Shown here one piece after another: positions 25,983 to 54,031 of a stretch of 64,000 bases of DNA (positions are counted from its first letter, which is position 1; each line of letters opens with the position of its first letter). This DNA is from Lutjanus erythropterus. Taxonomy: Eukaryota; Chordata; Actinopteri; Lutjaniformes; Lutjanidae. The notes under the pieces are model-generated. The model was not told the origin of the DNA. It did not search any database and saw only the letters and a list, made by a program, of their open reading frames with translations. Location: the NCBI GenBank assembly GCA_020091685.1, contig CM034599.1:28409920-28473919 (forward strand), given 5' to 3'. The translations under genes and the position numbers were made by a program.

Positions 25983-27385
25983 ATATAAACTGGCTTCTCA
26001 GAACAAAATTGGCAAGTCACACACTGGGAACTGTAGTCATCACACTTTGTTCTTTCACCTTTTACAGCTGACAGCTCAGCAGGATTCAGCTTGATATATG
26101 CGCATAAACATGTCACGTGTTATCATTAAAGAGAGTTTGGATTATTTCATGTAGGGTTGTATGATGTACTTATCCATGGGCAGTGAATTACCTACAGGAG
26201 ATGCCGGTCAGAAAGGCCAGAGGACCAGCTGACCTGCTGTTGACAGGGTCAGCAACAAAAGATTTTTGCTACTTAAGACAGCCGACAGAAAAAGCAGTGT
26301 GTTATATTTAGAATATTTTCACTGCTTTACTTTGTTGTCTGACAGGAAACTGTTACATAAGCCAAATATCACTCTCTCCAAATCAACCAAACGCCATAGG
26401 CAAAATCAGTCATTTTAGTTTGCAGAACACAGGAGTTACTGGTCTGTCACTGCCTTCATCTGTTAGTATGTTTTTTGTTATTGGGTGACTTCGGTGACTC
26501 AGTACTAAGCTTTTAAAACACCAAACACAATAATAGAAACAAATTAACAGATCGAGGCAGCAGTAAATCAGCAACTCCTGTTTTCTGCAAGCTAAAAGAC
26601 TGATTTTGATGACTGGATTTTGGTTTGTTTTGGAGAGAGTGAAGTACCTCAAACAACCCCACTTCAAATAAACCAAACTGTCCCTTTTAATGTCTGTTTC
26701 TAAAACAATAATGCTTCAGTGCATCTTGTGCTTTGTGAGTCTACAATATTTCTTTATAACAGCTCAATGAAGAATCTATTGACATTTCATGATGTTTATA
26801 TAAATAAAAACATAAAACATATAAAACAATTGTGTGGCTTCTCTTTATTGCAAAAAATATCCCAGACAACACATCATACTAAACATTTTTAACCAGTCCA
26901 AGAATTAGATTTCACAACACATTTTAAGACCAAAAATATATCGGGGCAGTTTTTTTGTGTATATTTAAAGAAGAGCATACCAATTTGATACAAGTGTAAT
27001 TTTTTGCACTTCTAATGGTTTATCAAATTTCAGTCAGATCTGAAAACAGACAGTAGATCATTAAGCAAAGTTTTATCTACTCAGTACACTCCAAGCCCAG
27101 ATCATGGCCTTAATGAGTCTGCCATATACCTGTTAATACATGTCTGATTATATTAACTGTTAACAGATGCTGTACACTATAATTCTGGACTGGTGAACAT
27201 CATTCAGGTGATTTAAACTGAGACACTGAATAAAATGACTTGTTTTCACATGAGTAGAGATGATAATGACAAAGTGAAGAAATAAATCAGACTGAATATC
27301 TACAGTAAAAAAACAAAAACAAACGCCTACTGATCCCTCTCCATATAAAACAAAACACAGGAGACTTAAATCCTCACGTTACTGA
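25983..27385. other. Convergent 3'UTRs of ciao1 and snrnp200
   Basis: There is no coding exon here. AATAAA at 26803-26808 serves the plus strand (ciao1) and TTTATT at 26844-26849 serves the minus strand (snrnp200), so the two transcripts likely end within a few tens of bases of each other. Confidence 0.5.
26127..26692. repeat. Foldback repeat, copy 4, in the ciao1 3' region
   Basis: The left end (TTAAAGAGAGTTTGGATTATT) and right end (CAAACTGTCCCTTTTAAT) are inverted, and the central hairpin is at about 26440-26570. It is about 145 bp after the ciao1 stop and probably lies within its 3'UTR. Confidence 0.55.
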
Positions 27386-43975
<16,590 letters not shown>

Positions 43976-44280
43976 GGTGCCAGTTTTCTCTTTTAGCTTT
44001 TAGCACTTTTTACTCGTTGTGAAGCGGCCGACTGACTAAAAACATCCACAGAGTTCACTTCACTCTGTCTCTTTATGGAGACGACGGTAACATCGGTGCA
44101 GTCTTTAAATTTGTAGCATAAGATTGTTTTCAAAAATGTCCGAGTTTCATTGAAGAAAGTGCGTCTCTCATACGTTACAAAGACAGCACGAGCGCACAAC
44201 AACCCGCTGCTGCCGCTAGTTTCCGGTTCCGGTGTCAAAGGTCACACCAGATGCATGAACTAGCAGCGCCCTCTACAGGC
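43976..44280 (-). promoter_or_regulatory. snrnp200 promoter/5'UTR with paired ETS-like motifs
   Basis: The region upstream of the ATG is GC-richer than its surroundings. TTCCGGTTCCGG at 44221-44232 reads as two GGAA cores on the snrnp200 strand, typical of ETS-driven housekeeping promoters. No TATA box is evident. Confidence 0.4.
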
Positions 44281-44459
44281 GGTGACTTTTTATGACAAAG
44301 GAAAAATCAATACGGTTCCTCAAGAACAAGAAAAACTCGAACCTTACAATAATTTTTGTCGTAAATATTACTGCAACTTAAAAAACAGTAAAAAAAAATA
44401 AATAAATAACGTAACTGTGTTCAAAAACAGACACTTTGTTTGTTTTGTTTTATTTACAT

Positions 44460-45330
44460 ATATATTTATTTACTTTTTTATTTTTTCTTTCGTTTTTATT
44501 ACACCCTTGTCTTGGCTGGTGGTAAACTTCTGAAAGCCTGGGCAGGAGTTCAAGAAGTGCTCTTTGTTGTCACAGTGTGGCTTGGGAGTGGGCTTTGATT
44601 GAGAAGGTTCAGAGGGGTTTGTGTCCTTTGTGGTGTCGAGGAAGACTGCTATAGTTTTCTCTTTTGGATGTGTGACACGTGAATCCTTCCTTACACCCTT
44701 GGGTGCCTTGTACTGGCAAAGAGCTGTTGTCCTGCTGGCCAAACGTTTAGCTTGGGCTTTCAATTGCAGCCAATCTGCCAGATCAGACAAAGTGTGGGTC
44801 TGGTCTGTGCCCCTCTGGAGGACTCCATAACTTAACTTAACTCCACAAAGCCATCATGGTGGCTCGGCGGTATCTTGCTCAGGAGGCGATCGATGTGGGA
44901 TCCACATCTGAGCTTAGATCTGTCCTTCAAGAATCTCAAGCCTTCCTACCAGGGAAGGAACAGACAAGGCAAAAGAATCAAATGCATAAGCATATTCAGA
45001 TTTAATGGCGAGGAGTTAAGTATGGTTTTGAGCTCAGATTTCACAAGCTGCTGAGGTTGCCCATACTTACCTTGCAAGGTCTGCAAAGCTCTCCCTCAAC
45101 CCGTGCTCCTCCAGGGTGGTTGTGAGGAGCCTCTTCCACAGGCCCCCTCTTGGCACAGGATGCCCTCCTACAGTCAATTTTGTCTGATGTCTGTGCTGTG
45201 AGGTGATGACAATGCCATTCAAGGAAGGTGATCCACCACGTCTGGCCAAGCACAGTCTTTGGTGCATGCGTGTGGCAGTCGTTATAAGTGGTCAGAGCGT
45301 GGACCAGGACCTGAGGCTTCACCAGTGGAA
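44460..45330 (-). mobile_element. BEL/Pao-type retrotransposon gag remnant
   Basis: A minus-strand frame from about 44935 to 44470 reads LLSKIPPSHHDGFVE, then TLSDLADWLQLKAQAKRLAS, then a CDNKEHFLNSCPGFQKF zinc knuckle. This is the pattern of Pao/BEL gag proteins (from memory). A second segment at about 45067-45267 (LLTTTLEEHGLRESFADLAR) may be a displaced upstream part. No protease, reverse transcriptase, integrase or LTR is visible, so this is a fragment. Confidence 0.5.
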
Positions 45331-45639
45331 ATGGACAAGATGTACAATAAGTTCATTCCAGATATTCAGGGGGTGCAGCAGAAAGCTGGTGTGAAGAGAA
45401 TGGAAAGGAAGCTGCAAGCTCTGATAGACAGTGTGGAAAAGACACAGGCTCAGCTCTGCTTGATGCTTTCTACCTCCACTGTTGACCAAACTGCCCTCTG
45501 TGGGGTCACAAACAAAACTGAGGTACCCTGCTTGTTTTTTTTTTTTTGTTGTTGTTGTCATTTCTGTTCTCTCCATCACTGATGTCATTTTTATGCTTTT
45601 GTAAGCTGCAGTGTGTTTAATGCACATTGCGCTACTGTT

Positions 45640-45722
45640 TGTTCAAGAACATAAAAGATACATCGACCCCCGTAATAATGCCATCAAGAAGTTATGGTCT
45701 GCAAAAGCTCAGTATTTCCAGG
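45640..45722 (+). other. Unidentified exon-like segment
   Basis: An open frame reads EHKRYIDPRNNAIKKLWSAK and AQYFQ up to a GTTAGT donor-like site at 45721. It is upstream of nothing recognisable. It could be a broken gene copy or chance. Confidence 0.2.
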
Positions 45723-47545
45723 TTAGTAGTTAATTTACTTCCTGAACATGCAGTCATGTATTTGTTTAACAGTAATGAAACAACTAAGTATCCGGCAGGC
45801 CCATGAGGTTTTGATGTGTACTTACCAAGCAAAGCAAAGGACTTTTGGTCTCCCTGTTGAGGAGCTCTGAGAGTTTTGAGAGCTGGGAAAAGTCTGGATC
45901 CTGGGCTGGTTCCAAAATGAGAAGATATGAATTTAATAGTAATAAAGCCTTTTATTCTTGAAATTATGTTTTATCCACTGGAAGGGCACCTTAAAGGGCA
46001 CTTTTGCTGCGTTTCTTTGAACAAGGGGCCAGCAGGGGGGAAATCTGTGATAGGTTTGGATTTTATTATGAAATTTATAAGGTGAAAACCTATTTGGCAA
46101 TAAAACCGATTCTGATCATAATTTGATTGATGTAAGAGACCAATAAAGTTGTCCAGGTTTAATTCACAGTTCCTTTTGTGCGCAATGTCATCCCACACCT
46201 TAAATAAATATATATAGAGAGAATTTCTTTGTACTTTAATAAACCAGATTTTTTAAACACACTGCAGTTCTCCATAGCAAATCTTTCCTAAAAATAATCC
46301 AAATTCAATGATTAAGTAATCAGTTGTAACTAATTTATCTACCTGTTTTATAGTGAGTTGTATTCCTGAAGTGTATATACTGTATATGTGTGCTTCACGT
46401 GGATATGCATGGGTGTTTTGTATATTTGTGATATATAGCCTGCACTTACAGCATATACACCCAGGTGGCAGCAAAGAAAGCAGTATGGAGTTCTGTATCT
46501 TGTTCAGTAATACTTCGTGTATATCTGTGTACTCAAGGAGCTTCTGATCAAACCACCAACCCTGTGATCGCACAACCCCTCTATACGTCCTGAGTCACAG
46601 CCCCCCCACCCCACCCCCGGACATTTACAAATGCTCCCTGTGAGTATTCATTATACATGAATGTGTAAGTGATTTAATACATACATAATGTAAAGTGGAT
46701 TCACTGAAGACCAGAGTGGTGTTCTGTGAAGTGTTATAATGTGTGCATACTACATATAGTAGTATATTGTTCTTTATTTTAAAATGTATTTTAAAATTGT
46801 AATCCTGCTCATAATCCCCATTTTTACTGAATGTATCTGTAATCTGATTATCTCTTTTTATTATCTACAACTGTAATGGAATATATCTACCTTTTTGTAT
46901 TGAAATTACAGAATACATGTAATCCATTACTCTGCAAGCCTAATTATGAAAATGCTGTAAGCATGAAAAGCAAGAAAATACATAGAGGAGGAAGATGCAT
47001 GTAATGTGGGTGTGACCGTTTTCTTGAGAGAGAAGAGTGTGTCCATATTTGTGTTTACTGTCTGCGGCCTTGTATAACTTCCAAACCCTTTGCACATCTG
47101 GCAACAGCATCTGTCACTTTCCGCCAGTCAGAATCTCTGATGTCTTACATCTACTGAGCCAGCTTCTTAACCTCAGTCACACCCAATGACAGACACACAC
47201 AGGGAGAGAGGAGGTGACACAGATAAATGGGCTGCACACATCAGTGAAACAAATTATAGGTTACCGTGTGTGGCGGGGGCAGCGGGATTACTGACACTGG
47301 AGTGTGTGCGTCCAACTCTTTTGCACATGTGCATACACACACATAAAACTCGTGATTCAGGATGCCTGCAGTTGTTCCAGGTCATATTTGGAGTGTGTTG
47401 ATCCTCCTCTCATCTGTCACCACCACATTAGTTATGAAGCGCAGTCTCTCTTCTGTCCTCTCTGGTTCAAAGGACAGACAGACTTGTGATCAGCAGTGAG
47501 GAGGAGGAGGAGGAGGTGTAGTCTGGGATTAATTTGCCTCATAAT
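45723..47545. other. Intergenic stretch without genes
   Basis: AT-rich spacer. It contains short simple repeats, including (GGA)n near 47500, and no persistent coding frame or clear transposon. Confidence 0.4.
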
Positions 47546-48450
47546 CAGTGGTGGAAGCAATATCCTTTACTGAAGTAAAAGTACTAATACCACCCTGTGA
47601 AAATACTCCCTTACAGGTAAAAGTCCTGTATGCAAAACCTTACTGAAATAAAAGTATTATCAACAAAATGTCCTTAAAGTATTAAAAAGAAAAGGTACTC
47701 ATTGTGCAGTACAATGGTCCCTGACAGTGTTTTACTATTACATCTGATGTCTTTGGCTAATAGTACTGCTAGATTAATGTGTATGTTGCATTTCACTGCA
47801 GGTAGATCAATGGTTCCCTACCTGGAGGTCCTGTCGACAAGGCTTCATTGGGATTGTGAGGCCTTCTTGAACGTAAGAAAACTTTACAATATATCTCACC
47901 ATTTCATTCATTCATTCTTTTCTGTGAAGAAAACTAAACAATTGATATATGATTATACGAAGAGAAATATTCGCAGAGCCTTCACACTGTTGAACAACCT
48001 CATCATGCATTAGAAAAATATGCAGTCAAAAACAGAACAAAAGCCAAGTGTCAGGGAGAAGAAAACACTGAAATGTTGTCAAAAAAGAAGTCTATTAAGT
48101 ATGTATTTAAAAAATAAAAAATGGAAAACTGTATAAAAGGCTCCAAGAAATATTTGGGAAACTCATTTCTGATTCAACATTCACAGGAAATAATTTGCTC
48201 ACAATTCATCCAAATCTCAGTGACTGTGTTCACTATTTGGGTTAACTGTACAGTTTATCATTTGTTCTGTACTGTTGTTTGTTATACATTGAGCATAATA
48301 TGAAATATCTATAAAATATGTCACTTTGAGGTCAATGGGAAAAAGGTTGGGAACAACTGCTGTAGATGGGTATGATTGAGCTAATTTTAGCTACTCTGAC
48401 GGGTTGTTTAATCTACAGCAATGCATCATGGTCTATAAGATCATCATATG
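47546..48450 (+). mobile_element. hAT-like non-autonomous element (CAGTGGTGGAAG type)
   Basis: It starts CAGTGGTGGAAGCAATATCC and continues with TACTGAAGTAAAAGTACTAAT, the signature of a family abundant in fishes. The body is split: part lies at 47546-47800 and the rest resumes after 48360 (GAGCTAATTTTAGCTACT ... GCATCATGGTCTATAA). The right end is uncertain. Confidence 0.55.
47808..48359 (+). mobile_element. hAT-like element nested in the previous one
   Basis: The ends are inverted: CAATGGTTCCCTACCTGG at the left and AGGTTGGGAACAACTG at the right. This fits the widespread CAGTGGTTCCCAACCT family. It interrupts the CAGTGGTGGAAG element. There is no transposase ORF. Confidence 0.6.
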
Positions 48451-48608
48451 TTTGTAGTGTGGCTGTCCTGTGAGAACCATATATTCTTTTGTTGTTGTTG
48501 CCGTTGGTACAGCATATTTTGTACTGTTATTTGTTTTACTTTTGTTGTTTTACTTCAGGATTTTGTTGAGCAATATCAGGTTGTCTCTCACTTTATCTCT
48601 GTACACCT

Positions 48609-48780
48609 AGGGCGATATTCACAAAGCGTCCTGGTACAAAAAGTTGCTCCCAGTGGTGAAATTCTAAGAAAAGTCTTAAAATTATGATGTTTTATAAGAA
48701 ATTCCCCTTTGAGTTAAGAGCAGATCCTGGTAAAGACAAATATTATTCACAAAGCATCTTAGCTTTTAAGAGAGCATTGT
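48609..48780. repeat. ATTCACAAAGC-type MITE fragment
   Basis: GGGCGATATTCACAAAGCGTC and, inverted or repeated, ATTATTCACAAAGCATCTTAG match a family common in fish. The fragment ends at a poly(A) run near 48785. Confidence 0.4.
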
Positions 48781-48799
48781 TATGAAAAAAAAAAAAAAA

Positions 48800-50424
48800 A
48801 CTTTACTTATATATCACTTTTCTAAACAGTTTTAGACAGAAAGAAAATGAAACCAGACAAGACAAAACAAAATCACCTACCTAGCACAATAACACACCAG
48901 AAATGTTTACAACACAACAGAGTGATCGCACAAAAATTAACAAGCATTCACAGTCTCATACAGTGGCACAGTTCATTTCATTTTCTGGATGTGCACACCT
49001 CGCAGTCTCACAGAACAGCAGTCATGGATAGCGGGCTTAACCCGTTAATATCAAATATATTAAGTAATAAAATGACAGGCATGGTAAATAAGTAATACCT
49101 TGTAAATCGTAAGTCAACTTTTCATGACCTCAGAAAAACAGCCCAGTTTTCAGCTTTGTGACAATACATTTAGGAGTTAATACAAGAGGGTACAAGAGGA
49201 ACACTTCATCCTTCAGTTTATCAGAAAAATCAAAAAGAAGCACGCTTGGAGGTACATGGTTTCCACTGGACAGGAAGCATATGAAAACTAGTGTATCATA
49301 GTGAAAAGAACAACATTTGCCTCGAGATGTAGTGGAGTAGAGGCATAAACTAAATAAAGAACAAGTACCTCCAATTTGTCGGGGAGACCGAGGGCAATTG
49401 TAACAGGGGTCAACTGCAACACACTCAATTCCTCCAATCAGAAAGGAGCTAGAGTGATGACACGAACTCTGCACATGCTCAGTAGGATTCTGTCTCATCA
49501 TTTCACCTGAGCAGAAGTTCTCAACAAAAAAGTGATTTGAGGGTATGAAAGTTACTTTTGGATGTGCAGTATTTTTAAATGACTGTTCATTTAAACTTTT
49601 ATCTTTTTTTTTTTTTATCTCAAGGGTATTGGATAATATTTAACATGAACAACCCACGCTAATGTAGGTGTTGCTATTTAGCATACAAGATTTTATCATG
49701 GCTGCAAGATTGGGGGCAGTTGTAACACAGAACTACAATTGCCACCTGGCCTAATGTAAGCACCTTATCTGTCTGCGTTGACACACTTTTCTGCTAGACA
49801 ATGAACATAATTCACTTAATTTGAATTTAAAATGACTTTTAGTTCAGTTCAAATAATTGAAATCTTGTTACCACTAGAATAGTTGCCTATTCTTCTGCAA
49901 AAATAGAAACAGAGTTTTGCTTTGATTGCATGCAACACCTGACATCCAAAAGAATTTGAACCATATAGGGCCTACAAAAAAATCTTATACTACAGCAGTA
50001 ATGTGTTAACATTTAGCATTATTAATTAGTGCACATGTACATATGTTTCTTATATCAAAATATGACTAGTATATTTCAAGTAGTCAGTGAGTTCTGAAGG
50101 AAAATCTATAAAATATTACAATTGCCCCTGATCTCCCCTATTTAAGTACAGTACTTGAGTAAACATAGTTTGCAGGCTGGGTGTAGACAGCTCAATATAA
50201 ACCTCCAGTTTCAACCTTTGTACTGTTGTTCTACACCCAGTATGCCCCTGTGTAAATCCTCCATTGTACCTCAGACTTGCGTCCAGACAATGTGATCTTT
50301 CTGTCAGAGGAACACCACATGAGCACACCTCAGCTGTCTGAGCAGCTGTTGCCGTGACGCCATCTGTGAACACACTCTGCCCAGGAGCTCCCAACAGGAG
50401 TGTGAGAAAAACACATTGTTTCTG

Positions 50425-50464
<40 letters not shown>

Positions 50465-50861
50465 AATGTGAGTCCTGCATGTGCAGCAGTGTTAGCCTAG
50501 ATAGAGCTGTACAGGATCACTTTCTTCCAGGGTCCAGGGATTAATACTTCCTGTGTGACCCAGACAAGGTTTGGACAAGAGTCTGTAGAGTGAGGTTTAC
50601 AGTCTGTGCTGCCAGCGCTCTGTATTAACACGAGGATGCTAAAGAGGCCGGGTTAGCCGGGGTAAGGTATTACAGTGTAATACTGAGCTCCCAGCATGCA
50701 GCTCCTGAACTATTCCAGTCCTGACTGAAATTACTTCCACAAAGTTTACTCATAACTATCTTCTGCTGATTCATCACTGACTTTGTGATTTCATTTTCCA
50801 AGATGGCCTCATTTTTAATCATATTTACTATGCTGAGGCATAATGAACCTGTTGACTCCAT
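48800..50861. other. Intergenic stretch
   Basis: No gene is seen. The (AC)n array is at 50426-50462. The rest is AT-rich unique-looking DNA with weak repeat similarity. Confidence 0.4.
50426..50462. repeat. (AC)n microsatellite
   Basis: About eighteen AC units. The apparent VCVCVC protein on the other strand is an artefact of this array. Confidence 0.9.
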
Positions 50862-52036
50862 TTAAGGGTACAGTTCACCCCAAAAATACACATATTTCCT
50901 CATACTTGTAGTACTATTTATCAATCCAGATTGTTTGGTGTGAGTTTAGGAGATATCTTCCATAGACATGTCTGCCTTCTCTCCAGTATAATGGAACTAG
51001 ATTTGGTCCTTTAAATACACATGAAAAACTCAACAGCAATATCTCTTTCAAGGAATCATGACTCGGTCACTCAAGATAATCCTCAGACCTTGTTGCGACA
51101 ATGTTAATCATGTTAGGAATCAAATATTCAAAATTCCACATACTTCCTAAAGCAAAAGAAATCCACTTTAAAAAGATAAACTGGTGTGTATCCGTCTCTA
51201 TGGCTGGATCTTCATTAATGACTTCAGCTTGAAGCTTTCTCCCAAAGGACATTATTTATGGATTCATCAGGGACAGTTGTAAAGATGACTTTCTGGTCAA
51301 AAACGTTCTGTTCTTTGGAAAATTATACATTCAGAAGTCCAAATATATGACGGCGAAACCAGTATGAACTGTTTCATAAAGAGTTTCTCTCTTACATCAA
51401 AGCGTCAGAGTCATGAAATGTCATGAAAAAAGCAGTGGTACTGTTTAGGCACTGTAAAAAAATATGATGAAATATGATACACCCTACTAACTTTATCTAT
51501 CTTTAAACCTTCTTTTCAGATTTCTATTGTATCTATTTTCTGTGTTTCCTTGTATAGTTGTTTAATTTAAAAAAAAAAAGCTTCATGTAGAAACTATTTT
51601 CTTTCTAGCCCCCACTAATTCTATCACTCTGCAGAAGGAAGCGTGGATCTACTCATTGATGAAAGGCCCATGACAGTGCAGGAAGTAAATATTAATGGTG
51701 TCCTCCTCTGCTGAGCTGTAACTTCACTTCACTTCACTTCCGTCTGCATGGTGATATGGTTGGTGGGTGTTTGGCAGAAACAAAGAAGTACATGAAACTG
51801 CTTACACAACAAGGACTGTGGATTATCTTGAGTAACCCGGTCATGATTTCTAGAAAGAGACGTTGCTGTTGAGTTTTTTTTTTTTTTTGCACTTTGACCA
51901 CTCCAAGCTGAATGTCATCTAGTTCCAGTACCCTGGAGAGAAAGCAGACACCTCTACGAATGGACTGATAAACTCTTCTTCCCAGGTAAAAGGAAAAATA
52001 TTTATTTTTGACTTTGGGGTGAACTCTCTCTTTAAA
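50862..52036. repeat. Non-autonomous DNA transposon with GTTCACCCCAAA ends
   Basis: The ends are inverted: TTAAGGGTACAGTTCACCCC at the left and TTTGGGGTGAACTCTCTCTTTAA at the right, both bounded by TTAA. The body has inverted arms around 51000-51060 and 51780-51930 (TCAAGATAATCC and GGATTATCTTGAG words). There is no ORF. Partial relatives lie at 10250 and 24814. Confidence 0.6.
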
Positions 52037-52204
52037 GGTGCCATCCTCCTGACCTGACAGGTCTGCACAAGAAAGTCCATAAAATGTATAATGCTGCTAA
52101 AACCAAACTGTTGAAATAGCCAAACACATTCCACTAAAACCCCAACACTATTGACAAATGGACAAACTGCATGAAAGCTGTGAAAGTAAACACACAATGA
52201 AGCT

Positions 52205-54031
52205 TGGTAATGTCTCTCTGTACAGTTTTATTTACATGATACTATTCTGTCTTAATGCTGGATAGCAAGATTATATGTAATACATAAATATCAACACAGT
52301 TTGTTGTTTTTTCATTTTTTGTACAAATTTGCATATAACTAAGAATCAGAAAGGAAAAACTCAAACGGATACATACAGTTGTCTTTTAAATGAAAAACAC
52401 ATCCTTACAGGGGGGAGAAAAAAGGGGGGATTAACACAAGTCACAAACATACATGGTTTCAATGTGTCAGGCAGCCATGAAAACACACATGCACGCACGC
52501 ACGCACACACACAAACACGCTTCTCTCAGGCGCTCTAAAGCAGACACACACACACAGACCAATAGCTGTTAGACAGATGAGAAGTTACATCTAATCTTGG
52601 TATCTATTATTTTTCATAAATCTAGCTCTGGCATGCTCCTGTAGTTCTGTAAACATGTGCTGATAAACCGGGTAGCTCCACAGACGAAAAAGGGCTGGGG
52701 GAACAAACACACACACACACACAGACACACACACACTCACTGTGCTCACATGAATGTTCTGTTAGCGCATTAAAAAAAACAAACAAACAAAAAAATAATC
52801 ATGGTTCACATACCCTAATTCCACAAATGCACTGAATACATGCGCTAACATCAGTACAATATCAATGGAAGAGAAAAAAAGCTAATAAAATATAACATAA
52901 TTGTCTCTCAGCAAATAAAACGTCTGAAACCCTAAGTTGAAGTGATGCCAAATATTTCTTATGCAGATGAAGAGTAACTCATGCATTTATCCCATTCATT
53001 CATTCATTCATTCATGCCCCTACTACAATATTGTTGCTTAAATTCACCTACCAGGCCTGCCAGGGAAGGGTGCCGTCCTTCCTCTCAGGCCACACATCGG
53101 TACACACAGCCCTGCACCAGGCGTCTGTGATTACAATATGAGCACTGGGGAACTCCTTTACCCAGAAAGTCCATTGAAAATGTTTAGATTTCAGTGAAAC
53201 GTGGAGTAATTTGTTTGTCCCTGTCTAGCATGATACCTCCAGTCATAATGGAACAGCCTTATATCACAATCAAACCGATCAAAGTCAACACAGACATGCT
53301 GATCAGAGGGGTCACTGAGGCTGACTATCAAGATGATCCATTGTTCTGCTGGGGGTCAAAGCTGATGAAACAAAGTAAAAAGGGAAGACAACAAAGCTTA
53401 ACACAGCAGCTGTGAGGTAGGTAAAGCTAGGAAAGACAGAGACAAGGTAACAAAGCCCCTTGTGCACAGTGGGGGACAGTTGTACGGTTCTCCAAATGTT
53501 GACCGACTCTGGTACCAACGAAGGTTGAGGGACAAGACTCGTGTGGACTGTTATACTGTGTTGTCTGAATGTTTTAAAAGCCCTGTCAGTGTCTGACACG
53601 TGACGGGGTCTGGATAAAATGGTTGTCTACGGTTTGGCACAAAATGGCGCCTGGTTTGGGTGAGAGGAGCACAGCATACCCTGGACAGTTAGCCTGGGCT
53701 GCTCTTAATAAGACAATACATATTCTTAGAAAAAAACAGGACTGAACAGCGGCAAAGTCACACCACAGAAAATAGGATAAAACAAACTAATGAATTAATC
53801 AAAAAAGGAGAAAAGTGATCATTCATGCATCTCCCTCAGACAGGATCTTTTCATTTTTTTCTTCTTTTTTTTCCATCATTTTCTTGAGGTTGTAATTTTG
53901 TAAATCAAGTCCTTTCAATCCTCACTTAGCCACTCATGCCAGTGCTCATTTCAAAAGGTTCACACTCATACTCCAGTCTTTGTCAAAGGTGTTCTCATCG
54001 ATGCCGCCTGCTGCTTGTTAATTTGTCAAAT
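52205..54031 (-). other. zfand5 3'UTR
   Basis: A gene-free stretch after the zfand5 stop. A TTTATT near 52227 is a candidate poly(A) signal on the minus strand, implying a UTR of about 1.8 kb. It includes CA-rich simple repeats at 52483-52560 and 52705-52740 and an (ATTC)n run near 53000. Confidence 0.45.

Noticed and set aside
50116-50460. Frame with VCVCVC start
   Set aside because: It is the AC microsatellite read on the minus strand.
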